Source of the DNA: Chloroflexota bacterium
Lineage (GTDB): Bacteria > Chloroflexota > Anaerolineae > Promineifilales > Promineifilaceae
Length of the DNA: 36,978 nucleotides
Assembly (NCBI GenBank): GCA_003696605.1
Contig: RFGV01000476.1
Location: forward strand, 1 to 36,978
Direction of reading: 5' to 3'
The first letter of the stretch is position 1; each line of letters opens with the position of its first letter. The notes below the pieces were generated by a model that saw only the letters and a list, made by a program, of their open reading frames with translations, ran no database searches and was not told where the DNA came from. Shown in pieces: positions 6,540 through 13,543 of this stretch. A program made the translations under genes and the position numbers.

Positions 6540-8114
6540 CTACGAATCGGGCAATTCTGATTCATGAGGGAAAACCCATTCACGGAAAAGGGGAGTGAGA
6601 TCGCAACCACAATTGTTTTCGGCTAACTGTTTAAGTGTGTCAGTTGTGGCGGTTTGCCAGGCGAATTGACGAATGTATTGTTGCAAGAAGCGATCGAAGG
6701 TATCTTCGCCAATCACTTCTGCCAGCCGCTCGAAGAAAAGGGGGCCGCGTCCGTAAACGATTGCGCCATATTCGTTGTCTGCGTATGCACTGACAGGCAG
6801 GCCAATGGGGATGTTGGCATAGTTGGTGCGTGCCCACCGGTTTTCCAGTGAACTGCGAAAGCCTTGTGCGCCATCTGTGCCGTATCGGTCTTGGTAGTAG
6901 AGCAGGGTGGCGTATTGTGTCAGGGATTCGTCTAGCCAGGGTTCGTCGAGTTGGTCGTTGCCCACGAGGCCGTAGAACCATTGATGGGCAACTTCATGGA
7001 CTGTTGTAGATTCTAACAGGATAGTGTTGGGCAGACCGGGAATGTATGAGGTGTTGGGATTATATATGTTTTCGGTGAGGGCGATAATGCCGGGATATTC
7101 GATGCCGAGGGCGGTGGTGGCGGTGGTGACTATATCGAATTCAGTGTATGGGTATGGGGTTTGGAAGCGAGTGTTGAAGATGTTTAGGCTGGTAGCGGCT
7201 GTGGTGAGGGCGGCTTTTGCCCCGTCTTCTAATTCGGGAGGGGCGTAGCTGTGAATGGTGGTTTGGTTGAGGGTTTTGGTGTGGCGAATGAAGCGGGGGC
7301 TGGCAGCGAGGTAGAAGTCGCGCATGGGGCCGGCGACGATGGTGAGTGTGTGGGTTTCGGCCGTTTCTGTGCGGGCTGTTTCTATGCCGCTGGTAACGAT
7401 GGTGGCTTCTTTGGGGGCAGTAACTTGTACCAGGTAGAAGGCTGTATCTGCATATACAACATCTCCTGCTGGTGCGGGCGGTGCTATGTTCCAACCTTCG
7501 TGTTCATCAAAAACGGCAATTTGGGGGTAAAAGTGGGCGAGGGCGAGAATGTCATTAACGTTGGCGAAGACACCATAATTGCGGCCAGTGGTTAGGGGGA
7601 TTTGGGTGGAAAAGTGGAGGCTGATGATTGTGCTTTGGCTGGGTTGGAGTGGTTTTTTCAGGGGGATTTTCAGGATGCTGTTTTGTTCGGACTGGAGGAC
7701 GGCCGTTACTGGCTGCCCGTTTTCCTGTGTTTTGGTGACTTCTATTTTCCCGCCTAGCAAATTGGGGAACAAATGGAAATAAAGCACGTCCAGGGTCTTG
7801 TTTTCTAAATTCGTGTAGTAAAGTTGCATCTGTCCGTCAACGGCTGTTAGTGTATCGTTTAGCGTAAAAACCAGATGGTAAACGGGGAATTGTGGGAGTG
7901 TGTCCAGGACAGGGCGTGCTTCAGCGATTAATCCGGCGGCAAAGGGGGAGCGATCCTGCCAGGCAACGGGGAACAAAGTTGGGGGTAGGATATCTGGTGT
8001 GGGCAAGGTGGCAGGTGTGGCGGGTGTGGGGAAAACGGCCGTTTCTCCCCTGCCGCTACATCCAATCAATAGAATGCTCAATCCAAACAAAAAAAATAAA
8101 AACCGAATTTTCAT
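6540..8114 (-). CDS. M1-family (aminopeptidase N-like) metallopeptidase lipoprotein
   Basis: The protein is 524 residues. A signal peptide ends at the lipobox LIGCS, followed by a Pro/Thr linker, so the enzyme is predicted to be lipid-anchored outside the membrane. An N-terminal beta domain (about 40-260, with YFHLFPNLLGG) leads into the gluzincin catalytic domain. The zinc site HEVAHQW lies near residue 372, with the third ligand Glu in DESLTQYATLLYY about 18 residues later. An upstream acidic/Gly stretch occupies the place of the usual GAMEN exopeptidase motif and reads TALGIEYPGI. It may therefore differ in specificity from true aminopeptidases, as many bacterial M1-like proteins do. ATG 8114 follows a good AGGAGAG; the frame upstream to 8165 is not needed. 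A terminator lies beyond its 3' end. Confidence 0.9.
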   Translation of the reverse strand: MKIRFLFFLFGLSILLIGCSGRGETAVFPTPATPATLPTPDILPPTLFPVAWQDRSPFAAGLIAEARPVLDTLPQFPVYHLVFTLNDTLTAVDGQMQLYYTNLENKTLDVLYFHLFPNLLGGKIEVTKTQENGQPVTAVLQSEQNSILKIPLKKPLQPSQSTIISLHFSTQIPLTTGRNYGVFANVNDILALAHFYPQIAVFDEHEGWNIAPPAPAGDVVYADTAFYLVQVTAPKEATIVTSGIETARTETAETHTLTIVAGPMRDFYLAASPRFIRHTKTLNQTTIHSYAPPELEDGAKAALTTAATSLNIFNTRFQTPYPYTEFDIVTTATTALGIEYPGIIALTENIYNPNTSYIPGLPNTILLESTTVHEVAHQWFYGLVGNDQLDEPWLDESLTQYATLLYYQDRYGTDGAQGFRSSLENRWARTNYANIPIGLPVSAYADNEYGAIVYGRGPLFFERLAEVIGEDTFDRFLQQYIRQFAWQTATTDTLKQLAENNCGCDLTPLFREWVFPHESELPDS

Positions 8115-8189
8115 TTTCTCTCCTGATACATAACATACACCTTGAAACAATTCCTTTCCGTACATAACATATGCCGGGAAAATCGTACC

Positions 8190-8198
8190 TGATATAAT
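8190..8198 (+). promoter_or_regulatory. Extended -10 before the small membrane protein
   Basis: TG-A-TATAAT gives a perfect extended -10, about 60 bases before the start at 8259. It lies in the divergent gap with the metallopeptidase. No clear -35 is seen at normal spacing. Confidence 0.5.
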
Positions 8199-8258
8199 AA
8201 CGCAGGGTAAGGGGAGTATGTGTCATTTTTTACAAACTGCTCAGGTGAGGATAGAACG

Positions 8259-8441
8259 ATGAAAAAACAAGTTTACCGGTTCGCTGTTATATTCCTGGCA
8301 TTGTTTGCTGTTGTCACGCCTGTTCTGGCCGAATCAGCTGATAAATCAGTGAATTTGCCCGGTTGGGTTGGGGGATTATTGGCTGTGATCGCCTTGTTGC
8401 TTCCAATTGCCTTTCGGGTATGGGTAGAACGGAGCGAATGA
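8259..8441 (+). CDS. Small membrane protein, unknown function
   Basis: The protein is 60 residues. Basic MKKQVYR precedes a hydrophobic segment ending in a signal-peptidase-like site (VLA-ES, about residue 24-26), and a second hydrophobic segment (about 36-52) ends in Arg and Glu. It is either an exported single-span protein or a two-span membrane peptide. I recognise no family. ATG 8259 is preceded by GAGG at 8-base spacing, and a perfect extended -10 lies upstream, which supports a real gene despite its size. Its 3' end forms a hairpin (8434-8442 with 8452-8460) that lacks a T run and overlaps the -35 of the next promoter. Confidence 0.65.
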   Translation: MKKQVYRFAVIFLALFAVVTPVLAESADKSVNLPGWVGGLLAVIALLLPIAFRVWVERSE

Positions 8442-8444
8442 GGC

Positions 8445-8473
8445 TTGACAGCTCATTCGCCTCATGCTAACAT
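8445..8473 (+). promoter_or_regulatory. Promoter of the trp operon T-box leader
   Basis: A perfect -35 TTGACA (8445-8450) and TAACAT (8468-8473) are 17 bp apart, with TG one base before the -10. Transcription would start near 8480 and read into the T-box leader. The -35 lies in the loop and arm of the hairpin behind the preceding small gene. Confidence 0.75.
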
Positions 8474-8716
8474 TTTGACTATCAACTGAACAACCAAAGA
8501 CGTTGATTCGGAATAGTAACCGACAAAGCGGGTCTCAGAGAGTTGGCCCTTGGGCTGAAAGGCCAATGTCAGCGCAGTCGGTGAATGGGCCGAGGAGTTG
8601 CTCAGGCGAAATCTGTACAAAGAGGGGAGAGTAGCTTGAGACGGAGGTGCCACCGTTATCTGGGCATAGGTTTCGGCATCTGGTCGGAACTGAAATGAGT
8701 GAGGCTGGCTAATCAC

Positions 8717-8745
8717 AACGCGCTTTCACAAGCGCGTTTTTGTTT
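8717..8745 (+). terminator. Stem III of the T-box, itself terminator-like
   Basis: AACGCGCTT (8717-8725) pairs perfectly with AAGCGCGTT (8730-8738) around TCAC and is followed by TTTTGTTT. Its position just upstream of the T-box is that of Stem III, but the fold has the form of an intrinsic terminator. It may be only structural. Confidence 0.6.
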
Positions 8746-8793
8746 ACAGGCACAGGCTGGCCTAACCAGGGTGGCACCGCGGGAGATTGTTAG

Positions 8794-8834
8794 CGCGCTC
8801 TCGTCCCTGCAAGGGGATGAGAGCGCGTTTTTTT
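8794..8834 (+). terminator. Regulated terminator of the trp T-box
   Basis: Fourteen consecutive base pairs (8794-8807 with 8814-8827, one G-T) enclose a six-base loop and are followed by seven T. The left arm contains the CTCGTCCCT segment that pairs with the T-box when tRNA-Trp is uncharged, so termination and antitermination are mutually exclusive. Confidence 0.95.
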
Positions 8835-8859
8835 ATTTATTCAGGTCTGGAGGAGGTGT

Positions 8860-10230
8860 ATGATGACCGAATCAATTAAGTTTTTACTGGATGAGAATAA
8901 GTTGCCGCGGGCGTGGTACAACATTAATGCTGATATGCCTGTACCACCAGCACCGGTGTTGCATCCGGCTACAAAGGAGCCGGTTACGCCGGATTTTTTG
9001 AGTGTGTTGTTCCCGATGAGTTTGATTATGCAGGAAGTGAGTACAGAGCGGTGGATTGAGATTCCAGAGCCTGTTCGGGAAGTATATAAGCTGTGGCGGC
9101 CAACGCCGTTGTTTCGGGCACGGCGACTGGAAAAGGCATTGGATACGCCCGCACATATTTATTACAAGTATGAGGGTGTCAGTCCGGTTGGATCGCATAA
9201 ACCGAATACGGCCGTTGCTCAGGCATTTTATAACAAAGAGGCTGGTACACAGGCATTGACGACGGAAACCGGAGCCGGGCAATGGGGTTCGGCTTTGGCG
9301 ATGGCTTGCCGTTTTTTCGACCTGGACCTGGAAGTGTATATGGTGAAGGTGTCGTACCATCAGAAGCCGTATCGGCGGATTGTAATGCAGACATATGGGG
9401 CGCAGGTTTTTGCCAGCCCGACAGATCGAACGGAATACGGCCGTTCTGTGTTGGCTCAAGATCCTGATTCCCCTGGTTCCCTGGGTATTGCCATTTCGGA
9501 AGCTGTCGAAGCTGCGGCGACTTCTGGAGGCAAAAAGAAGTACAGTCTTGGTTCAGTGTTGAATCATGTGTTAACGCACCAGACAGTGATTGGCCTGGAG
9601 GCACTGGAACAAATGGAGATGGCGGGTGAATATCCGGATGTGATTATTGGCTGTGTTGGTGGCGGTTCCAATTTTGCCGGGTTTGCGTATCCGTTTTTGC
9701 ATCAAAACCTGACGAATGGCAAGCAAACACGGATTATCGCTGTTGAGCCGTCTTCTTGCCCGACTTTGACACGGGGCAAGTATGCATTTGACTATGGAGA
9801 TACGGCCGAAATGGCGCCAATTGTCAAGATGCATACATTAGGACATACGTTTGTGCCCCCTGCCATTCATGCGGGCGGATTGCGATATCATGGCATGGCA
9901 CCAACGGTAAGCGCATTGGTGGCAGAGGGGTATATTGAGGCGCGGGCAGTGGGGCAATTGGATACATTTGCCGGTGCGGTACAGTTTGCGCGAGCCGAGG
10001 GGATTATTCCGGCGCCGGAGTCGTCGCATGCGGTTCGCGTAGCCATTGATGAGGCGTTGCGCTGCAAGGAAACCGGCGAGCGTAAAGTGATTGTGTTTAA
10101 TCTGTCGGGACATGGTCATTTTGATATGGCGGCTTATGAGGCTTATTTCAGAAATGAGTTGGCAGATTATGAGTATCCGGCGGAAGAAATTGCAGCAGCA
10201 ATGGCGCATTTGCCGTCGGTAGAGATGTAA
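8860..10230 (+). CDS. trpB: Tryptophan synthase beta chain, TrpB2 type
   Basis: The enzyme is a PLP-dependent protein of 456 residues that joins indole and serine to make tryptophan. Length and motifs are those of the TrpB2 branch: [32 protein letters not shown] with the PLP lysine at 114, and a phosphate-binding GGGSN at 267-271. Canonical TrpB1 instead has a HKxNN motif and is about 400 residues. TrpB2 enzymes often do not form a tight complex with TrpA, and no trpA is in this window. It is the first gene after the T-box leader. GGAGG lies six bases before ATG 8860, and a second ATG at 8863 is an equal candidate. An ACGGCCGTT element encodes Thr-Ala-Val right beside the PLP lysine. Confidence 0.95.
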   Translation: MMTESIKFLLDENKLPRAWYNINADMPVPPAPVLHPATKEPVTPDFLSVLFPMSLIMQEVSTERWIEIPEPVREVYKLWRPTPLFRARRLEKALDTPAHIYYKYEGVSPVGSHKPNTAVAQAFYNKEAGTQALTTETGAGQWGSALAMACRFFDLDLEVYMVKVSYHQKPYRRIVMQTYGAQVFASPTDRTEYGRSVLAQDPDSPGSLGIAISEAVEAAATSGGKKKYSLGSVLNHVLTHQTVIGLEALEQMEMAGEYPDVIIGCVGGGSNFAGFAYPFLHQNLTNGKQTRIIAVEPSSCPTLTRGKYAFDYGDTAEMAPIVKMHTLGHTFVPPAIHAGGLRYHGMAPTVSALVAEGYIEARAVGQLDTFAGAVQFARAEGIIPAPESSHAVRVAIDEALRCKETGERKVIVFNLSGHGHFDMAAYEAYFRNELADYEYPAEEIAAAMAHLPSVEM

Positions 10231-10260
10231 ATTGGTTGTAAAACAGCCGCGAGGGAATGG

Positions 10261-11811
10261 ATGATGCTGGATTTGAAGGAAATGAAGGGGAAGGAAACGG
10301 CCGTTTACCACCCTGCTTTGCCAGAATTTCGGGAATTGGCAGCTGGTGAAGCCAACCTGATTCCTGTGTATCGGGAGTTTGCTGCTGATTTGGAAACGCC
10401 TGTGTCAGTGTACTTGAAGCTGATGAATGAAGGGGATGCTTCATTTTTGCTGGAGTCGGTAGAAGGTGGCGAACAGGTGGGACGTTATTCATTTGTGGGG
10501 GTTCATCCACGCGGAATGGTGGCTTTGAACGGCCGTTCTATCACCGAACTCCGTTCAGGCAACACAACAACACGCCCCCTGAATGAGGATGAGGATATTC
10601 TGGATGTGATTAAAGCCGAATTGGCCCGTTTTACCCCCGCCGATGTTCCTGGCTTGCCCCGATTTATTGGCGGTGCAGTTGGCTATTTGGGATATGATGT
10701 CGTGCGGTTTTTTGAAAAATTACCAGAAACGGCCGAAACAGTTCTGGATATTCCCGATGCCATCTTTTTATTCGCCGACACTCTGGTTGTATTCGACCAT
10801 GCCCGACATCGCCTGCTCATTCTGGCCAACGCACGAGTCAATGGCGATATAGAAATGGCTTACGTGGACGCCATTCAACGAATTGAACAAGTCAGCAAAC
10901 GACTATTACGGCCGTTGCCCGCCATCCCCACCCGCCGTTGGGGCACATTACACCCCCCCACCAACGGCCAAAACATCACCGCCAACATGACACCAGAACA
11001 ATACCAGGCCATCGTCCAACAAGCACGAGAATACATCGCCGCTGGCGACATCTTCCAGGTGGTACTCAGCCAGCGATTCAGTCGCCGCACCAACGCCCAC
11101 CCCTTCGCCATCTACCGCGCCCTAAGAATGCTCAACCCCTCCCCCTACATGTTCTACTTCAACTTCGGCTCCCTCGACATGCAAGTCATCGGTGCCTCAC
11201 CCGAAATGCACGTCCGCCTGGAAGATGGCATCGCCAGCATTCGCCCCATCGCTGGTACCCGCCGTCGGGGCCAAACAGAAGCCGAAGACACAGCCCTCGC
11301 CGCTGAACTACTCGCCGACCCCAAAGAACGCGCCGAACACGTCATGCTTGTTGATTTAGGCCGCAACGACTTAGGCCGAGTCAGCGAATACGGTTCTGTT
11401 CAGGTCAAAGACCTCATGGTTGTAGAACGATACAGTCATGTTATGCACATCGTTAGCCATGTAGAAGGCCGTCTCAAGGCAGGTATGGATGCATTCGATC
11501 TTATGCGGGCCACCTTTCCCGCCGGAACAGTAAGCGGCGCCCCAAAAGTACGCGCCATGGAAATCATCGAAGAATTAGAAGGCCAGCGACGTGGCCTTTA
11601 TGCTGGCGCAGTTGGTTATGTAGGGTATGATGGCAGTATGGACACCTGTATAGCCATTCGCACACTACTCATGCAAGGTGATACCATACACGTACAGGCA
11701 GGGGCAGGCATAGTTGCCGACAGTAACCCGGCACGCGAGTACCAGGAATGTGTCAACAAAGCACGGGCTTTACTCGTCGCTGTTGAACGAGCTGAAGCCG
11801 GTCTTTTATAA
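10261..11811 (+). CDS. trpE: Anthranilate synthase component I
   Basis: The protein is 516 residues, normal length. With TrpG it makes anthranilate from chorismate, the first step of tryptophan synthesis. The N-terminal tryptophan-feedback site is intact: LLES at 63-66 and NPSPYM at 292-297. The chorismate-binding half has [20 protein letters not shown], the [14 protein letters not shown] segment and [23 protein letters not shown] precedes ATG 10261 by five bases. It is 30 bases after trpB and shares the T-box transcript, so it is likely controlled both by tRNA charging and by feedback inhibition. Base usage shifts sharply along the gene, from G-rich codons before about 10530 to C-rich ones between 10900 and 11350. 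Confidence 0.97.
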   Translation: MMLDLKEMKGKETAVYHPALPEFRELAAGEANLIPVYREFAADLETPVSVYLKLMNEGDASFLLESVEGGEQVGRYSFVGVHPRGMVALNGRSITELRSGNTTTRPLNEDEDILDVIKAELARFTPADVPGLPRFIGGAVGYLGYDVVRFFEKLPETAETVLDIPDAIFLFADTLVVFDHARHRLLILANARVNGDIEMAYVDAIQRIEQVSKRLLRPLPAIPTRRWGTLHPPTNGQNITANMTPEQYQAIVQQAREYIAAGDIFQVVLSQRFSRRTNAHPFAIYRALRMLNPSPYMFYFNFGSLDMQVIGASPEMHVRLEDGIASIRPIAGTRRRGQTEAEDTALAAELLADPKERAEHVMLVDLGRNDLGRVSEYGSVQVKDLMVVERYSHVMHIVSHVEGRLKAGMDAFDLMRATFPAGTVSGAPKVRAMEIIEELEGQRRGLYAGAVGYVGYDGSMDTCIAIRTLLMQGDTIHVQAGAGIVADSNPAREYQECVNKARALLVAVERAEAGLL

Positions 11812-11840
11812 TCCCAAATTCCACTGATCAGGAGTATGTT

Positions 11841-12908
11841 ATGAGTAAAAAACGATTACTGACAGGTGATAGACCAACCGGAAGTCAACTCCACTTAGGC
11901 CATTATGTGGGCAGCCTGGCAAACCGCGTGCGGCTGCAAGATGAATATGAAACCTATATCCTTATCGCTGATTTGCACATGTTAACCACCAAAAACACGA
12001 AAGAAGACATTAATGCAGTGCGGGTCAACGCCGTGGAGTTGGTAAAGGACTATCTGGCGGTAGGCATTGATCCTGCCAAAACAACGATTTACTTGCAGAG
12101 TGCTATTCATGCTGTGTATGAGATGAATCTCTTTTTTGAAATGTTGGTTACTGTGCCACGTCTTAGTCGGCTGCCTTCTCTTAAGGATATGGCACGTAAT
12201 GCCCATCTGGCAGAAATGCCCTTTGGTTTGTTGGGGTATCCTGTTTTGCAAGCTGCCGATATTTTGATGCCGCGGGCACATGTTGTACCAGTAGGCAAAG
12301 ATAATGAGGCGCATGTAGAAATTACGCGCGAGATTGCCCGTCGGTTTAATTACCTTTATGGGGAAGTGTTCCCGGAACCGGCATCCATTATCGAGCCGAC
12401 GCTGATTGGCATAGATGGCAAGGCCAAGATGAGTAAAAGTCTGAATAATGCGATTTTCCTGAATGATGATCCCAAGACGGTTGAAAAGAAAGTTCACAGC
12501 ATGTACACAGATCCCAACCGCATTCATGCCAATATTCCCGGACGAGTTGAGGGGAATCCAGTGTTTATTTATCACGATATTTTTAATCCGAACAAGGAAG
12601 AAGTGGAGGATTTGAAGGCGCGGTATCGGGCTGGCAAAGTGGGGGATGTGGAAGTAAAGCAAAAACTGGCGCGTGCGCTTAACAATTTTTTGGATCCGAT
12701 TCGGGAAAGACGGGCACAAGTGGAGGCTGATAAGGGACTGGCAGAACAGGTGATTTATGAAGGGACGGTTAAGGCGAATAAGGTGGCTGAGGAGACCTTG
12801 TTGGCGATGAAGAAGGCGATGGGTTTGACTGGCTTGTGGAACAAAATTAGCCGCAAGGGGCGAGATCGCCTGAAACGGTTGGAGCAGGCCGGTGAAAATG
12901 GGTCTTAA
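11841..12908 (+). CDS. trpS: Tryptophanyl-tRNA synthetase
   Basis: The protein is 355 residues. It is a class I synthetase that charges tRNA-Trp. The HIGH motif appears as HLGH (18-21), after the GDRPTG that binds tryptophan/ATP, and KMSKS is perfect at 196-200. AGGAG lies upstream of ATG 11841, 29 bases after trpE. It sits inside the trp biosynthetic operon, behind a T-box that senses tRNA-Trp charging. The enzyme that charges the sensed tRNA is therefore induced along with tryptophan synthesis. It is one of the few long genes here with no CGGCCG element. Confidence 0.97.
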   Translation: MSKKRLLTGDRPTGSQLHLGHYVGSLANRVRLQDEYETYILIADLHMLTTKNTKEDINAVRVNAVELVKDYLAVGIDPAKTTIYLQSAIHAVYEMNLFFEMLVTVPRLSRLPSLKDMARNAHLAEMPFGLLGYPVLQAADILMPRAHVVPVGKDNEAHVEITREIARRFNYLYGEVFPEPASIIEPTLIGIDGKAKMSKSLNNAIFLNDDPKTVEKKVHSMYTDPNRIHANIPGRVEGNPVFIYHDIFNPNKEEVEDLKARYRAGKVGDVEVKQKLARALNNFLDPIRERRAQVEADKGLAEQVIYEGTVKANKVAEETLLAMKKAMGLTGLWNKISRKGRDRLKRLEQAGENGS

Positions 12909-12934
12909 GAGTAGATTGGTTAGGGGTATGGTTT

Positions 12935-13498
12935 ATGGTTGTGGTGATTGATAATTACGATTCGTTTACCTATAACCTGGTGCAGTATTTGGGTGAATTG
13001 GGAGCGGAGGTACGTGTATTTCGTAATGATGAGGTGACGCTGGCAGAGTTGGCGGCGTTGCAGCCGAATAAGATTGTGATTAGTCCGGGACCGGGTGATC
13101 CGGATGATGGGGGGATTTCGAATGAGGTGATTCGGATGTTTGGCCCCAAAACGCCGTTGTTGGGGGTGTGTTTGGGGCATCAGTGTATTGGGGCTGTGTA
13201 TGGGGGTAGGGTGGTGCGTGCGCCGCGTTTGATGCATGGAAAAACTTCGGCCGTTTATCATCATGGTAAGGGGTTGTTTTACGGAGTTCCCAGTCCGTTT
13301 CAGGCTACGCGTTACCATTCCCTTATTGTGGAGGAGCCTTTGCCTGATTGTTTGCAAGTAACGGCTTTTACCCGACATGGAGAGGTGATGGGGTTGCGAC
13401 ACAAGGAGTATCCTGTTGTGGGCGTGCAATTTCACCCAGAAAGTATTTTGACAGAGCATGGCAAACGTATCTTGCAGAATTTTCTGGAAGGGCGTTGA
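12935..13498 (+). CDS. trpG: Anthranilate synthase glutaminase component
   Basis: The protein is 187 residues, a single-domain class I glutamine amidotransferase. It releases ammonia from glutamine for TrpE; in some bacteria the same protein also serves PabB for folate synthesis, which cannot be excluded. It opens with [22 protein letters not shown] and has [11 protein letters not shown], the nucleophile Cys79 in GVCLGHQ, and the His167/Glu169 pair in VQFHPES. The full catalytic triad is present. ATG 12935 is preceded by AGGGG; another ATG at 12928 is out of frame. It lies 26 bases after trpS and 45 bases before the M16C protease gene. Confidence 0.96.
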   Translation: MVVVIDNYDSFTYNLVQYLGELGAEVRVFRNDEVTLAELAALQPNKIVISPGPGDPDDGGISNEVIRMFGPKTPLLGVCLGHQCIGAVYGGRVVRAPRLMHGKTSAVYHHGKGLFYGVPSPFQATRYHSLIVEEPLPDCLQVTAFTRHGEVMGLRHKEYPVVGVQFHPESILTEHGKRILQNFLEGR

Positions 13499-13543
13499 AT
13501 GTTGTTGGTTTGTGTGAGTATTTTGGATTGGCGGAGGTAACAG

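Larger units (their letters stand above)
8507..8836 (+). promoter_or_regulatory. T-box riboswitch, tRNA-Trp specific
   Basis: This leader senses uncharged tRNA-Trp and controls trp operon transcription. Stem I closes with TCGG (8508-8511) and CCGA (8590-8593), then CCGAC (8520-8524) and GTCGG (8577-8581). The internal loop between them carries AGTA on the 5' side (8515-8518) and GAA-TGG on the 3' side, so the specifier codon is TGG (8586-8588), tryptophan. The T-box AGGGTGGCACCGCGG starts at 8768-8769. Its bulge TGGC (8772-8775) would pair with an acceptor end GCCA, and G is the usual discriminator of bacterial tRNA-Trp. A competing terminator follows at 8794-8834. Specifier, discriminator and downstream genes all agree on tryptophan. 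Stem II is not modelled here. Confidence 0.95.

Noticed and set aside
8462-8716. A leftward open frame of 84 codons
   Set aside because: It lies antisense to Stem I and the following leader of the T-box and has no family features; the RNA structure explains the sequence.
11841-12908. trpS as a recently transferred gene because it has no CGGCCG copy
   Set aside because: Neighbouring parts of trpE and trpG lack copies too, the skew changes smoothly across the borders, and the motif spacing varies enough to leave such gaps.
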